Notes under the pieces: model-generated
The model's database searches: none
Seen by the model: the letters and a program-made list of their open reading frames with translations, nothing else
Told to the model about the DNA's origin: nothing
From: Streptomyces akebiae
GTDB taxonomy: Bacteria > Actinomycetota > Actinomycetes > Streptomycetales > Streptomycetaceae
Reading direction: 5' to 3'
Assembly (NCBI RefSeq): GCF_019599145.1
Contig: NZ_CP080647.1
Span: 2,914,001 to 2,978,000 of the forward strand
DNA: 64,000 nucleotides
Shown: piece after piece, positions 1 to 7,744 of the stretch
Numbering within the stretch: position 1 is the stretch's first letter
Layout of the letters: each line of letters opens with the position of its first letter
Position numbers and translations under genes: made by a program

Positions 1-621
1 GTGCCGCTGTCCCAGGCCCGCATACCCGCGTACCACGCCTGGCACTTCGAGCGCGACTTCGTGCCCGACTACCGCCGTCTCAAGCAGGCGTTCCAGGTCC
101 TGCAGTACGGCCGTCCGCGCCGCCGGTGGATCCTCAAGTCCCCCTTCCACACCGCGAACCTGGACGCGCTGATGAAGGTGTTCCCCGACGCCACGCTGGT
201 GTGGACCCACCGCGATCCGGCAGCCGCGGTCGCGTCCTTCTGCAGCCTGGTCGAGGTCGGTATGGTCATCTCCCGGCGCGAGGTCGATCTGCGTCGGCTC
301 GGCGCCACCTGGCTGGACCTGCTGAGCCGGTCGGTACGGCGAGGCCTCGCGGCCCGTGCCGACCTCCCCCGCGAGGCGGTGGTGGACGTGCCGTACTCCT
401 CGCTCGGCACCGACCCGGCCGCGGGCGCCCCGAAGCTGTACGAGGCGATCGGCGCCCGCTGGACCGAGGCCGACGCCGCCCGGCTCCCGGAGGCCGCGAC
501 CCGCTCCAAGGGCAGCCGGCCGCACCGCTACGACCTGGCCCGCTACGGGCTGACCCCGGCCGACGTCGAGTCCGCGTTCGCCGACTACAACGCGCTGCGG
601 GCCGAGGTCGACCGGGCCTGA
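1..621 (+). CDS. Sulfotransferase family protein, 5'-truncated
   Basis: The reading frame is open from the first base of the window, so the N-terminus is missing and the GTG at position 1 need not be the start. The visible 206 residues look like the C-terminal part of a Sulfotransfer_3-type PAPS-dependent sulfotransferase. There is a WILKSP motif near residue 43, then a strand-helix segment ending in a THRDP motif near residue 70 followed by AVASFCSL, which matches the 3'-phosphate binding region of these enzymes. The C-terminal YDLARYGLT segment is also typical. The acceptor substrate cannot be read from the sequence. It ends in a convergent terminator shared with the next gene. Confidence 0.75.
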   Translation: MPLSQARIPAYHAWHFERDFVPDYRRLKQAFQVLQYGRPRRRWILKSPFHTANLDALMKVFPDATLVWTHRDPAAAVASFCSLVEVGMVISRREVDLRRLGATWLDLLSRSVRRGLAARADLPREAVVDVPYSSLGTDPAAGAPKLYEAIGARWTEADAARLPEAATRSKGSRPHRYDLARYGLTPADVESAFADYNALRAEVDRA

Positions 622-633
622 GGACCCGGAACG

Positions 634-690
634 CACCGGACCTCGGCCACCGGGCGGGGGCGCTCCCCCACCGGCGGCCGAGGTCCGGTG
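634..690. terminator. Convergent bidirectional terminator
   Basis: A perfect 15-bp stem (634-648 with 676-690) closes a 27-base loop that itself contains a GGGGG/CCCCC hairpin (656-669). It lies between the 3' ends of the sulfotransferase and the leftward glycosidase. There is no U-tract, as is usual in Streptomyces. Confidence 0.8.
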
Positions 691-700
691 TGTGTCCTGG

Positions 701-3268
701 CTAGCCCACGACCCGGCCCACCTCGATCCGGTCGATGTTCGGCGCCCAGGCACCCGGGTTGCCGAAGGTGACCTTGTTGGCCCCCTTCTTCAGGTCGACG
801 GGGACGCCCACGGTCCAGTAGTCGTCCCAGCCCCAGGTGTTCTTGAAGGTGACCGTGCGCGGTTCACCGTCCCCGACCGTGATGTCCGCCGTGCGGGACA
901 TGATGTCGGTGTTGTAGGCGTGGCCGTTGTCGCGGCGGTCGTTGTGCGCGTAATGGACGACCAGGACGTAGCGGCCGGAGGTGGGGGCGTTCACCGTGAA
1001 CCCGGCGGTGGAGTCCGCGCTGTTGCCGAGCCAGCCGATGTACGAACCGGCCGAGGCGTAGCGGGAGTCGACGAGCTTGGCCCCGCCGGCGAGGGTGGCC
1101 GTGGCGCCCTCGTACGTCAGGGTCCCGGTGGTCGAGCCGGCGCCCGTGACGTCGAGCGAGCGGATTGCGGTGTGCTTGGCGGTGGCGGTGATCCGGTTGT
1201 TGCCCGCCACGAGGTACAGCCGCAGCGGCCGGTCGGGCACCGCCGCCACCGACTGCCCGTGCAGGGCGAGCGTCACCGGCGCGGACGCCCGGGGCACCAC
1301 CCGGTAGTAGCCGTCGCGCGGGGCGTACACGTCGAAGACCGCCTTGTCGCCGGAGCGCAAGCCGAGCGCGCCGGTGCCGACACCCGCCGACGAGGTGTAG
1401 TCGTACGACGGCTTCCCGCTGATGTCGGCGAGCGTGGCCTCGTAGGAGGCGGAGGGTTCGGCGGTGCGGGCGGTGAGGTCGATCCGGTCGAGGGTGACCT
1501 CGGTGTCGCCCTTGGCCAGGGTCAACTGGTGGGTGCCCGCCGTGAGTCGGACGGTGAGGTCCTTCTTGGCGCGGTAGGTCCAGTTCTCGGTGGAGGGGTA
1601 GGTGACGGTGACCGGGTCGCCGCCGTCGACGATCAGCTTCTGCGTGGCCGGGGTCCCGGACTGGTTGCCGTACAGGATCGCCAGGTCGTACGTGCCGTCC
1701 TTCGGCACCGACACGGTGAAGTCGACCTTGCTGCCGGGCTGGTTGAGCGAGCCGACGTCCTTGGTGCCGGAGGCCGCGTAGCCGTTGGCGTTGCTGACGG
1801 TGCCCTGGGTGTAGACCTTGCCGTCGGTGATCGCGGCGTCCTCGGCCTCGTAGGAGGCGGTCCAAGGGACGGACGGGGTGGCCGGGGTGCCGGAGCCGCC
1901 CGGGGTGAGGACGACGCGATAGGCGGACATCTTGTGCAGGCCGCGCAGCGGGACGGTCACCGTGCCGTCGTCCGCGACCCTCACCTTCGTACGGGTCAGG
2001 ACGCGCGGGGCGGCGTGCTGTCCCTCGTAGCCGGACCAGGCGGCCTCGGCGACGGTCGCGGTGACCGTGCGCCCGAAGAGGGACCGGGGGACCTTCCGGA
2101 CCACGACGTCCGCGTCGCCGGCGGAGCCGCCGAGCAGGACCTGGGCCTGGCGGCGGGAGGTGTCGAGGGAGGCGAGGCCCTGGAGGGTGTCGATGGTGTT
2201 CGCCTGCGGCGGGGTGACCTTGACGGTGTTCCCGGTCAGGCCCGCGTACCAGCGGAAGAACCACCAGCCGCCGTTGGGGATGTTGGAGCGGACGACGTTG
2301 CCGTCCATGTTGCCGGCCGCGTCCCAGTAGGCCTGGTTGGCGTACACCTTGTTGCGCTCGAACATCGAGACCCACTGGACGAGTTGGCCCGGGACGGAGA
2401 GGTCGCGGCGGTTGGCGTACTCGTCGATGTTGATCTTCAGGGGCTCGATGCCCAACTGCCGCTCGATGGAACGGTAGTTGTCGTAGTGGCCCTGGAAGTC
2501 GCGCAGCGAGCCGGAGCCCAGCTCGTGCCAGGTCATGATCTGGGGCAGGACGTTCTCGCGCTTGGCGAAGGTGAGGAAGTCGGTGATCAGACGGGAGTGG
2601 TAGCCGGACTCGTTGGGGCCGGCGATGGTTGCGTCGGGGTCGATGGCGCGGATGCGCTGGTAGACCGTCTTCCAGTCGCGGAGGAACCGGTCGCGGTTGG
2701 CCTCGTACTGCGCCGGGTCGGAGGCGTTGAGGCCGTACCAGATGAGGTCCGGTTCGTTGAAGGGGATGTAGACGAAGCGGTCGCTGTTCGGGTCCGCCGA
2801 CACCTCCTTGGTGATCTTGTCGACCTTGGGGAGGTAGTCGTCGATGCCGAGGTCGTCGTAGGGCCACTTGGGATAGACGTCCTGCATCATCACCAGGACC
2901 TCGCCGCCGCCGTTGCGGAAGAAGGACCTGGAGACGGTGAGCGCGTCGCCGTTGGGGTGCTGGGCGCCGCCCTCCGGCTTCTGCGAGATGCTGGTGATCT
3001 TCAGCGGTGCGAGGGCCGCGTCACTGGGCACCCCGTCGTCGCTGAGCCCGTACAGCGCGCCGTTGGCGCCGCGCATCACCGGCCCCTCGGAGGCGGAGAG
3101 GTCGACGGTGAGGCGCTGCGGATCGGCGGCGGCCGCCGCGGACGATCCGGTGGCGGGGAGGGTGCCTGCCATGACGGTGACTCCAAGTAGTGCTGTGACC
3201 AGGGCAGTTCTCGTTCGGGACCTGGTCCGGTTCCGGGTGCGGGCTCTCGTGCGGGTGGGGGTGATCAC
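701..3268 (-). CDS. Secreted GH39-like glycoside hydrolase with C-terminal carbohydrate-binding-type modules
   Basis: An exported protein of about 855 residues. I place the start at GTG 3268 because a GGAGG sits 9 bases upstream; an earlier in-frame GTG at 3301 would overlap the permease end and has no such site. An Arg-rich N-terminus leads into a hydrophobic signal segment ending AAAAA. The catalytic region (about residues 30-360) has a clan-A TIM-barrel look: a FNEPD motif as likely acid/base and an INIDEYAN motif as likely nucleophile, both read by analogy to GH39-type enzymes. Three beta-rich modules follow: a CBM35/CBM6-like one beginning YEAEDA, a second beginning SYEATLA, and a third ending NIDRIEVG. 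It is the last gene of a leftward operon with the sugar importer. The substrate is unknown; a galactose-bearing polysaccharide is suggested by the nearby GH36. Confidence 0.72.
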   Translation of the reverse strand: MITPTRTRARTRNRTRSRTRTALVTALLGVTVMAGTLPATGSSAAAAADPQRLTVDLSASEGPVMRGANGALYGLSDDGVPSDAALAPLKITSISQKPEGGAQHPNGDALTVSRSFFRNGGGEVLVMMQDVYPKWPYDDLGIDDYLPKVDKITKEVSADPNSDRFVYIPFNEPDLIWYGLNASDPAQYEANRDRFLRDWKTVYQRIRAIDPDATIAGPNESGYHSRLITDFLTFAKRENVLPQIMTWHELGSGSLRDFQGHYDNYRSIERQLGIEPLKINIDEYANRRDLSVPGQLVQWVSMFERNKVYANQAYWDAAGNMDGNVVRSNIPNGGWWFFRWYAGLTGNTVKVTPPQANTIDTLQGLASLDTSRRQAQVLLGGSAGDADVVVRKVPRSLFGRTVTATVAEAAWSGYEGQHAAPRVLTRTKVRVADDGTVTVPLRGLHKMSAYRVVLTPGGSGTPATPSVPWTASYEAEDAAITDGKVYTQGTVSNANGYAASGTKDVGSLNQPGSKVDFTVSVPKDGTYDLAILYGNQSGTPATQKLIVDGGDPVTVTYPSTENWTYRAKKDLTVRLTAGTHQLTLAKGDTEVTLDRIDLTARTAEPSASYEATLADISGKPSYDYTSSAGVGTGALGLRSGDKAVFDVYAPRDGYYRVVPRASAPVTLALHGQSVAAVPDRPLRLYLVAGNNRITATAKHTAIRSLDVTGAGSTTGTLTYEGATATLAGGAKLVDSRYASAGSYIGWLGNSADSTAGFTVNAPTSGRYVLVVHYAHNDRRDNGHAYNTDIMSRTADITVGDGEPRTVTFKNTWGWDDYWTVGVPVDLKKGANKVTFGNPGAWAPNIDRIEVGRVVG

Positions 3269-3284
3269 GCGACTGGACCTCCGG

Positions 3285-4112
3285 TCATTTGACGGCTCCA
3301 CTGGTGATTCCGGACACGATCTTTCGCTGGCCGACGAGGAAGACGGCGACCATCGGCAGGCTCATCACCACGACGTACGCGAAGACGAGATGCCAGTTGT
3401 TGAGGTAGAGCTGGGCGCTCGCGACCTTGTAGAGGTTGAGCGGGAGGGTCGCCCGGTCGCCGCCGCCGAGGACGAAGAAGGCGTAGAAGATGTCGCTCCA
3501 GGCGTAGAGCATCACCATGATCGTCGCGGTGGCGATGACAGGCCGGAGCAGGGGAAGGACGATCCGGGCGAAGATCCGGAACGGCTTCGCGCCGTCGATG
3601 CGGGCCGCTTCCTCCAGTTCCATGGGGATGGCGCGGATGAAGCCCGTCATGAAGAAGATCGACGTGGAGAGGTACATCCCGGTGTACACGGCGATCATCC
3701 CGGGCCGGGTGCCCGCCAGGCCGAGCTGCCGCAGCTCCATCACGATGGTGATGACCGCCGGCGGCAGCAGCAGGCCGCTGATGCACAGCGCGTACGCCGC
3801 CGAGACGAGCCTCGACTTCCGGCGGGCGAAGACCCAGGCGGCGCCCGCGCCGAGGATCAGCACGAGGACCACCGAAGGGACCACCACCAGCAGCGAGTTG
3901 AGGAGACCGCGCAGCATCTCGCCCTGGGCCACGGCGTCCTCGTAGTTGGCGCCGGGCTGCCAGTGCGCCGGCGGGTCGAGGTTCGGCCGGATGGCCTCGG
4001 CCTGCGGCTTGGCCGAGGTGACGAGGACCAGCCACAGGGGGACGCCGACGGCGAGCCCGGCGAGGAGGAGGACGAGAGCCGGGCGGCCGTAGCGCCACAT
4101 CACCGTGCTCAC
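3285..4112 (-). CDS. Carbohydrate ABC transporter permease, MalG type
   Basis: A 275-residue inner membrane permease with six predicted membrane segments and the EAA loop (EEAARIDGAKPF) that docks the ATPase, in the CUT1 sugar importer family. The GTG start at 4112 overlaps the upstream permease stop by four bases (GTGA), a clear sign of translational coupling; this start gives a normal family length. The gene works with the permease and lipoprotein just upstream. No ATPase is encoded in the cluster, which is common in Streptomyces, where one MsiK ATPase serves many CUT1 importers. Confidence 0.92.
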   Translation of the reverse strand: MSTVMWRYGRPALVLLLAGLAVGVPLWLVLVTSAKPQAEAIRPNLDPPAHWQPGANYEDAVAQGEMLRGLLNSLLVVVPSVVLVLILGAGAAWVFARRKSRLVSAAYALCISGLLLPPAVITIVMELRQLGLAGTRPGMIAVYTGMYLSTSIFFMTGFIRAIPMELEEAARIDGAKPFRIFARIVLPLLRPVIATATIMVMLYAWSDIFYAFFVLGGGDRATLPLNLYKVASAQLYLNNWHLVFAYVVVMSLPMVAVFLVGQRKIVSGITSGAVK

Positions 4113-5032
4113 AGCAGCTGCTCCCTTCGGCGCAACCCGATGACCAGCGGAATCGCGACGGCCACCACCACCAGGAAGAGCACCAGGCTCATCGCCGACG
4201 CCTGCGCGTACAGGCCCTGTCCGAAGATCCGGAACATGTAGATGTTGAAGACCTCGGTGGAAGCGGCCGGCCCGCCGCCGGTGGTGGCCTGCACGATGTC
4301 GAAGGTGTTCATCGAGCCGATGAGCGCCGTGGTGACGTTGAAGGTGAGGGCGGGGGCGAGCATCGGCCAGCGCACCGACCAGAAGGTCCGCCAGGGCCCG
4401 GCCCCGTCCATCCGCGCGGCTTCGAGCATGTCGCCCGGGATGCCCTTCAGCCCCGCCAGATAGATCAGCATCGACAGGCCCATCCACTTCCAGCCGTGGA
4501 TGAGCGTGACCACGACGAGGGTCCAGGTCGTCGAGCCCAGCCAGGGGATGTCGGTGCCCAGGACCGCGTTGACGGCGCCGTCCTGGTCGAGGAGCGCCTG
4601 GAAGACGTACCCCGTGGCGAGGGCCGAGATGAGCACCGGCAGGAAGAAGACGGCACGGAAGAACCGGTTGAAGCGGGTGTCGTCCTCCAGCAGCAGCGCC
4701 AGCACCAGCCCGAAGGCGTTCTGGAAGACAGCCGCGAGCAGGGCGTACAGCAGGGTGGTGCGGATCGCCCGCACGAGGGTGCCGTCGTCGGCGATGGTCG
4801 TGAAGTTGTCGAGGCCGGTGAAGGCGATGTCCGCGTGGTACGAGGACCAGTTGGTGAACGGGTAGTAGAAGTTGAGCAGGTTGGGCACCAGGAAGAAGCC
4901 CGCGAAGACGACGATCGCGGGGAGCGCGAACCACCAGGGGTGGTGCACGGCGGCCCGGGGCAGCCGCCCCACCCGCCGGGGTTCGCCTCTCGTGGGTGCC
5001 TGCTTGCGTGTACGTACGGCCGTGTCCGCCAT
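4109..5032 (-). CDS. Carbohydrate ABC transporter permease, MalF type
   Basis: A 307-residue permease with six membrane spans and the EAA motif (LEAARMDGAGPW). The start is ATG 5032 (MADTAVRT). An open frame continues farther upstream but reads as noise against the binding-protein gene. It sits 25 bases after the lipoprotein gene and overlaps the MalG-type permease by four bases, so the three are one transcription unit. Confidence 0.92.
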   Translation of the reverse strand: MADTAVRTRKQAPTRGEPRRVGRLPRAAVHHPWWFALPAIVVFAGFFLVPNLLNFYYPFTNWSSYHADIAFTGLDNFTTIADDGTLVRAIRTTLLYALLAAVFQNAFGLVLALLLEDDTRFNRFFRAVFFLPVLISALATGYVFQALLDQDGAVNAVLGTDIPWLGSTTWTLVVVTLIHGWKWMGLSMLIYLAGLKGIPGDMLEAARMDGAGPWRTFWSVRWPMLAPALTFNVTTALIGSMNTFDIVQATTGGGPAASTEVFNIYMFRIFGQGLYAQASAMSLVLFLVVVAVAIPLVIGLRRREQLL

Positions 5033-5057
5033 CGAAGAGCCCTGTCTCTCGCCCCGG

Positions 5058-6386
5058 CTAGAAACCGGGCGCGCCCTGGGCCTTGGCCACCTGCGCGAAC
5101 TGGTCCTGGATGGCCTGGGCGACCTGCTGCGGGCTCTTCTTGTCGAAGAGCATGTCGGCGAGGTAGAGGTGGGTGTCCGGGGCGACGATCGCCTTGGCCT
5201 GGAAGACACCGATGGCCGTGGGAAGGGCCTTGACCTGGGCCTTCGATGCCTCCGGCAGGCCGTCCGGAGTCGGCACGGACGGCTGCACGGACGGGATCTT
5301 CATCGCCTTGATGTAGTCGGCGTAGTCGGGGCCGAGCCAGAACGCGAGGAACTGCCGGGCCGCGTTCTGCCGCTTGTCGTCACCCGTCCTGAAGGCGACC
5401 ACACCGTTGGTCTGGTCGGGCGAATACAGGCCGGTGGCGGCGGAGTTGGCGATCGGGAACCAGCCGATCCTCTTGTCGATCTCCGCCGTGGAGTACTTGG
5501 CCTGCAACTGGCTCTGGAAGGAGGTGACGTTGAGGACCATGCCCGCCTCGCCCTTCCACAGGGCGTCGGCCTGCCCGGTGAAGGTGCCCGTCCGGTAGTT
5601 CTTCTGGGCGAGTCCGGCGCCGAGCAGCTTCTCCTTGTACTTCTTGATCGCGTCGACGACGACGGGGTCGGTCCACTTCTCCTTGTTCGCGTTGAGGTCC
5701 GTCCACCACTGCTGGTCGAGGTCGGTGAGCTGCACCTGCATCTGCCACTGGAGGGGCCACTTGTCGCCGCCGGCCTCGTAGAAGGCGGCCGCGTCCGTGT
5801 CGTCGACCACTCGGTGACCGAGCGCGAGGAGTTCGTCGTACGACTTCGGGAAGTCCTTCTCGGCGATGCCGGCCTGCTTGAAGACGTCCTTGTTGTAGTA
5901 GACGCCGAGCATGGCGGGGCTGGTGACGATGGCCGCGTACCGCTTGCCGTCGATGACCCCGAGCGACTTCTCCGTGTCGCCCAGCTTGGAGACCCACTCC
6001 TCGCCATCGAGGGTGAGCAGGTTCTGCTGCGGCTGGATGAAGGGCAGCGTGGAGACGGAGGGCTGCCAGAACATCAGGTCGGGGCGGTCGCCCGAGGCCA
6101 GCTTGGTCGGCACGTTCGACTCGTAGGGGTCCGGGACCGCCTGGGTCTCCACCTCGGCGCCGGTGGCCTTCTCGAAGGCGTCGATGACCTGCCGGGGCGC
6201 GGTGACCGTGTTCTGCGCGGTCCACATGGTCAGCTTCACGCCGTCGAGCCGGGCGGTGGGATCGACGGCCGTCCGCTTCGTGTCCGAGTCCGTGCCCGAC
6301 GCCCCGGCCGTGGGGTCGCTGCACGCGGTGGCGGCCAGGCCGAGGGCACATATGAGGGCCAGCGTCGGGAGAGCTCTTGTTTTCAT
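5058..6386 (-). CDS. Extracellular sugar-binding lipoprotein of CUT1 ABC importer
   Basis: A 442-residue solute-binding protein with a signal peptide and lipobox (LAATAC near residue 22), so it is tethered to the outer face of the membrane. It belongs to the SBP_bac_1 (MalE-like) family: LTMWTAQNT at the mature N-terminus and the typical YAAIVTSPAMLGVYYN region. ATG 6386 is preferred because AAAGG lies about 8 bases upstream; a GTG codon immediately precedes it (6389). First gene of the leftward importer-glycosidase operon; the LacI gene lies just upstream on the same strand. Confidence 0.9.
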   Translation of the reverse strand: MKTRALPTLALICALGLAATACSDPTAGASGTDSDTKRTAVDPTARLDGVKLTMWTAQNTVTAPRQVIDAFEKATGAEVETQAVPDPYESNVPTKLASGDRPDLMFWQPSVSTLPFIQPQQNLLTLDGEEWVSKLGDTEKSLGVIDGKRYAAIVTSPAMLGVYYNKDVFKQAGIAEKDFPKSYDELLALGHRVVDDTDAAAFYEAGGDKWPLQWQMQVQLTDLDQQWWTDLNANKEKWTDPVVVDAIKKYKEKLLGAGLAQKNYRTGTFTGQADALWKGEAGMVLNVTSFQSQLQAKYSTAEIDKRIGWFPIANSAATGLYSPDQTNGVVAFRTGDDKRQNAARQFLAFWLGPDYADYIKAMKIPSVQPSVPTPDGLPEASKAQVKALPTAIGVFQAKAIVAPDTHLYLADMLFDKKSPQQVAQAIQDQFAQVAKAQGAPGF

Positions 6387-6513
6387 CACGTGCCTTTCGA
6401 GAACAACAGGTGGTTCAGGGCAGGGCAGGATGCGGAACAGCTGTGCTCGGGCGGGGAGTTCGGGCGAAGTGCCAGTGGACTTTCGGGGGGGGCGGCTCGG
6501 GGCGACCGGGGGG

Positions 6514-7551
6514 TCAGGGCTTCGCGGGCGGGGGCCCGACGCTCTCCCGCACCACCAGTTCCGGTACGGAGACGGGGTGCGGGGCGATCCGCGCGGACTC
6601 CTCCACCACCCCGTGCAGCAGGGCGAACGCGGCCCGACCGAGGCCGGTGAAGTCCAGGCGCACCGTCGTGAGGGACGGGGTCAGATAGGCGGAGTGCGGG
6701 GCGTCATCGAACCCGGCGACGCTGACCTCCCCGGGTACGGACCGCCCGGCTTCGTGGAGCGCGCGCAGCACACCGAGCGCGAGGTCGTCGTTGCCGCAGA
6801 GGATCGCGGTGACCGCCGGGTCCCCGGCCAGCCGGAGACCGGCCGCGTGACCGCCCGCCGGGCCCCAACTTCCCTGTACCGGACGGGGTTCGGGGGCCCC
6901 GGCCTCCTTGAGCGCCTGCCGCCAGCCGGTGGTACGGGCACTGGTCCGCCGGGTGCTGGACGGGATCGCGACGTAGTGCACGGTCTCGTGACCGAGCGAG
7001 AGGAGGTGGCGGGTCGCCTCGTAGGCGGCCTCGCGGTCGTCGGTCCACACCCAGGGGCGATCGCCACCGGGCGGGGCCGCGGGCGTCTCCACCACGCCCA
7101 CGACCGGCAGTTCGGTGGGCACGGCCGCGAGGGCGGCGACCCCGGCCGGATCGTAGGCGATCACGATGAGACCGCCGCCCGCGTCCGCCGCGCGCTGCAC
7201 CTCGGCGGCTACCGCGGCCTCGTCCGCCGACTCCAGGACTCCGATGCCGACCGCGTACGACGCCGCCCGCGCCGCCTCCTCGATGCCCTGGAGGATCGAG
7301 GCGTAGCCGTAGTGCGTGGTGTTCGCGGTCAGCACGGTCACGGCCCGGGTACGCCCGCTGGCCAGCGCGAGCGCGGTGGCGTTGCGCCGGAAGCCCAGCT
7401 CGTCGATGGCCGCCAGCACGCGGTCCCGCGTCGACGGCTTGACGCTGGGGTGGTCGTTGATCACCCGCGAGACCGTCTGGTACGAGACCCCGGCGGCGGT
7501 CGCGACGTCCCGGATGCTCGCCGGGCGCCTTGTGTGACCGGTCACATTCAT
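6514..7551 (-). CDS. LacI family transcriptional regulator
   Basis: A 345-residue regulator. The N-terminal helix-turn-helix reads SIRDVATAAGVSYQTVSRVIN, followed by the hinge helix (ALALASGRT) and a periplasmic-binding-protein-like sugar sensor domain containing ILCGNDDLALGVL and SVAGFDD. ATG 7551 (MNVTGHTRR) puts the HTH about 10 residues in, the usual distance; an earlier in-frame start at 7608 adds a stretch with no family resemblance. One perfect palindrome overlaps codons 2-7 and a second identical one lies 9 bases upstream of the start, so autorepression and control of the divergent GH36 gene are likely. The importer operon downstream is probably also controlled. Confidence 0.9.
   Translation of the reverse strand: MNVTGHTRRPASIRDVATAAGVSYQTVSRVINDHPSVKPSTRDRVLAAIDELGFRRNATALALASGRTRAVTVLTANTTHYGYASILQGIEEAARAASYAVGIGVLESADEAAVAAEVQRAADAGGGLIVIAYDPAGVAALAAVPTELPVVGVVETPAAPPGGDRPWVWTDDREAAYEATRHLLSLGHETVHYVAIPSSTRRTSARTTGWRQALKEAGAPEPRPVQGSWGPAGGHAAGLRLAGDPAVTAILCGNDDLALGVLRALHEAGRSVPGEVSVAGFDDAPHSAYLTPSLTTVRLDFTGLGRAAFALLHGVVEESARIAPHPVSVPELVVRESVGPPPAKP
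7533..7546. promoter_or_regulatory. LacI-type operator, copy 1
   Basis: Perfect 14-bp palindrome TGTGACCGGTCACA located inside the first codons of the LacI gene. An identical copy lies 27 bp away centre to centre. Confidence 0.7.
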
Positions 7552-7559
7552 GCCAGGAT

Positions 7560-7573
7560 TGTGACCGGTCACA
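7560..7573. promoter_or_regulatory. LacI-type operator, copy 2
   Basis: Second copy of TGTGACCGGTCACA, in the divergent promoter region between the LacI gene and the GH36 gene. The central CG step and full dyad symmetry fit a LacI-family operator. Confidence 0.75.
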
Positions 7574-7642
7574 CAGCAGGCGTCAAGAGAACGTAACGAC
7601 GGATTCACGCGGGCGCCTCCGGCTGCGGAGGGCGCGCGGAGG

Positions 7643-7733
7643 GACGGTTCGGGACGACTCGGGACGGCTCGAAACGCCTCGGACGGCTCAAGACGGCTCG
7701 GGACGAATCAGGACGGCTCAGGACGGCTCAGGA
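7643..7733. repeat. Tandem 10-bp repeat upstream of the GH36 gene
   Basis: About nine imperfect units of consensus GACGGCTCGG/GACGGCTCAG with a strict 10-bp period, ending just before the GGAGGGG ribosome binding site. The period is close to one DNA helical turn. Confidence 0.8.
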
Positions 7734-7744
7734 GGGGAAGCGAC

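Noticed and set aside
656..669. CebR-like operator (GGGGGCGCTCCCCC)
   Set aside because: It is the inner hairpin of a convergent terminator and not in a promoter.
692..3190. Long open frame on the plus strand opposite the GH39-like gene
   Set aside because: Its composition (Val/Gly/Asp/Arg-rich) is that of an antisense shadow in high-GC DNA, with no domain or ribosome site.
7643..7733. Possible CRISPR array
   Set aside because: Units are 10 bp and contiguous, with no spacers and no cas genes.
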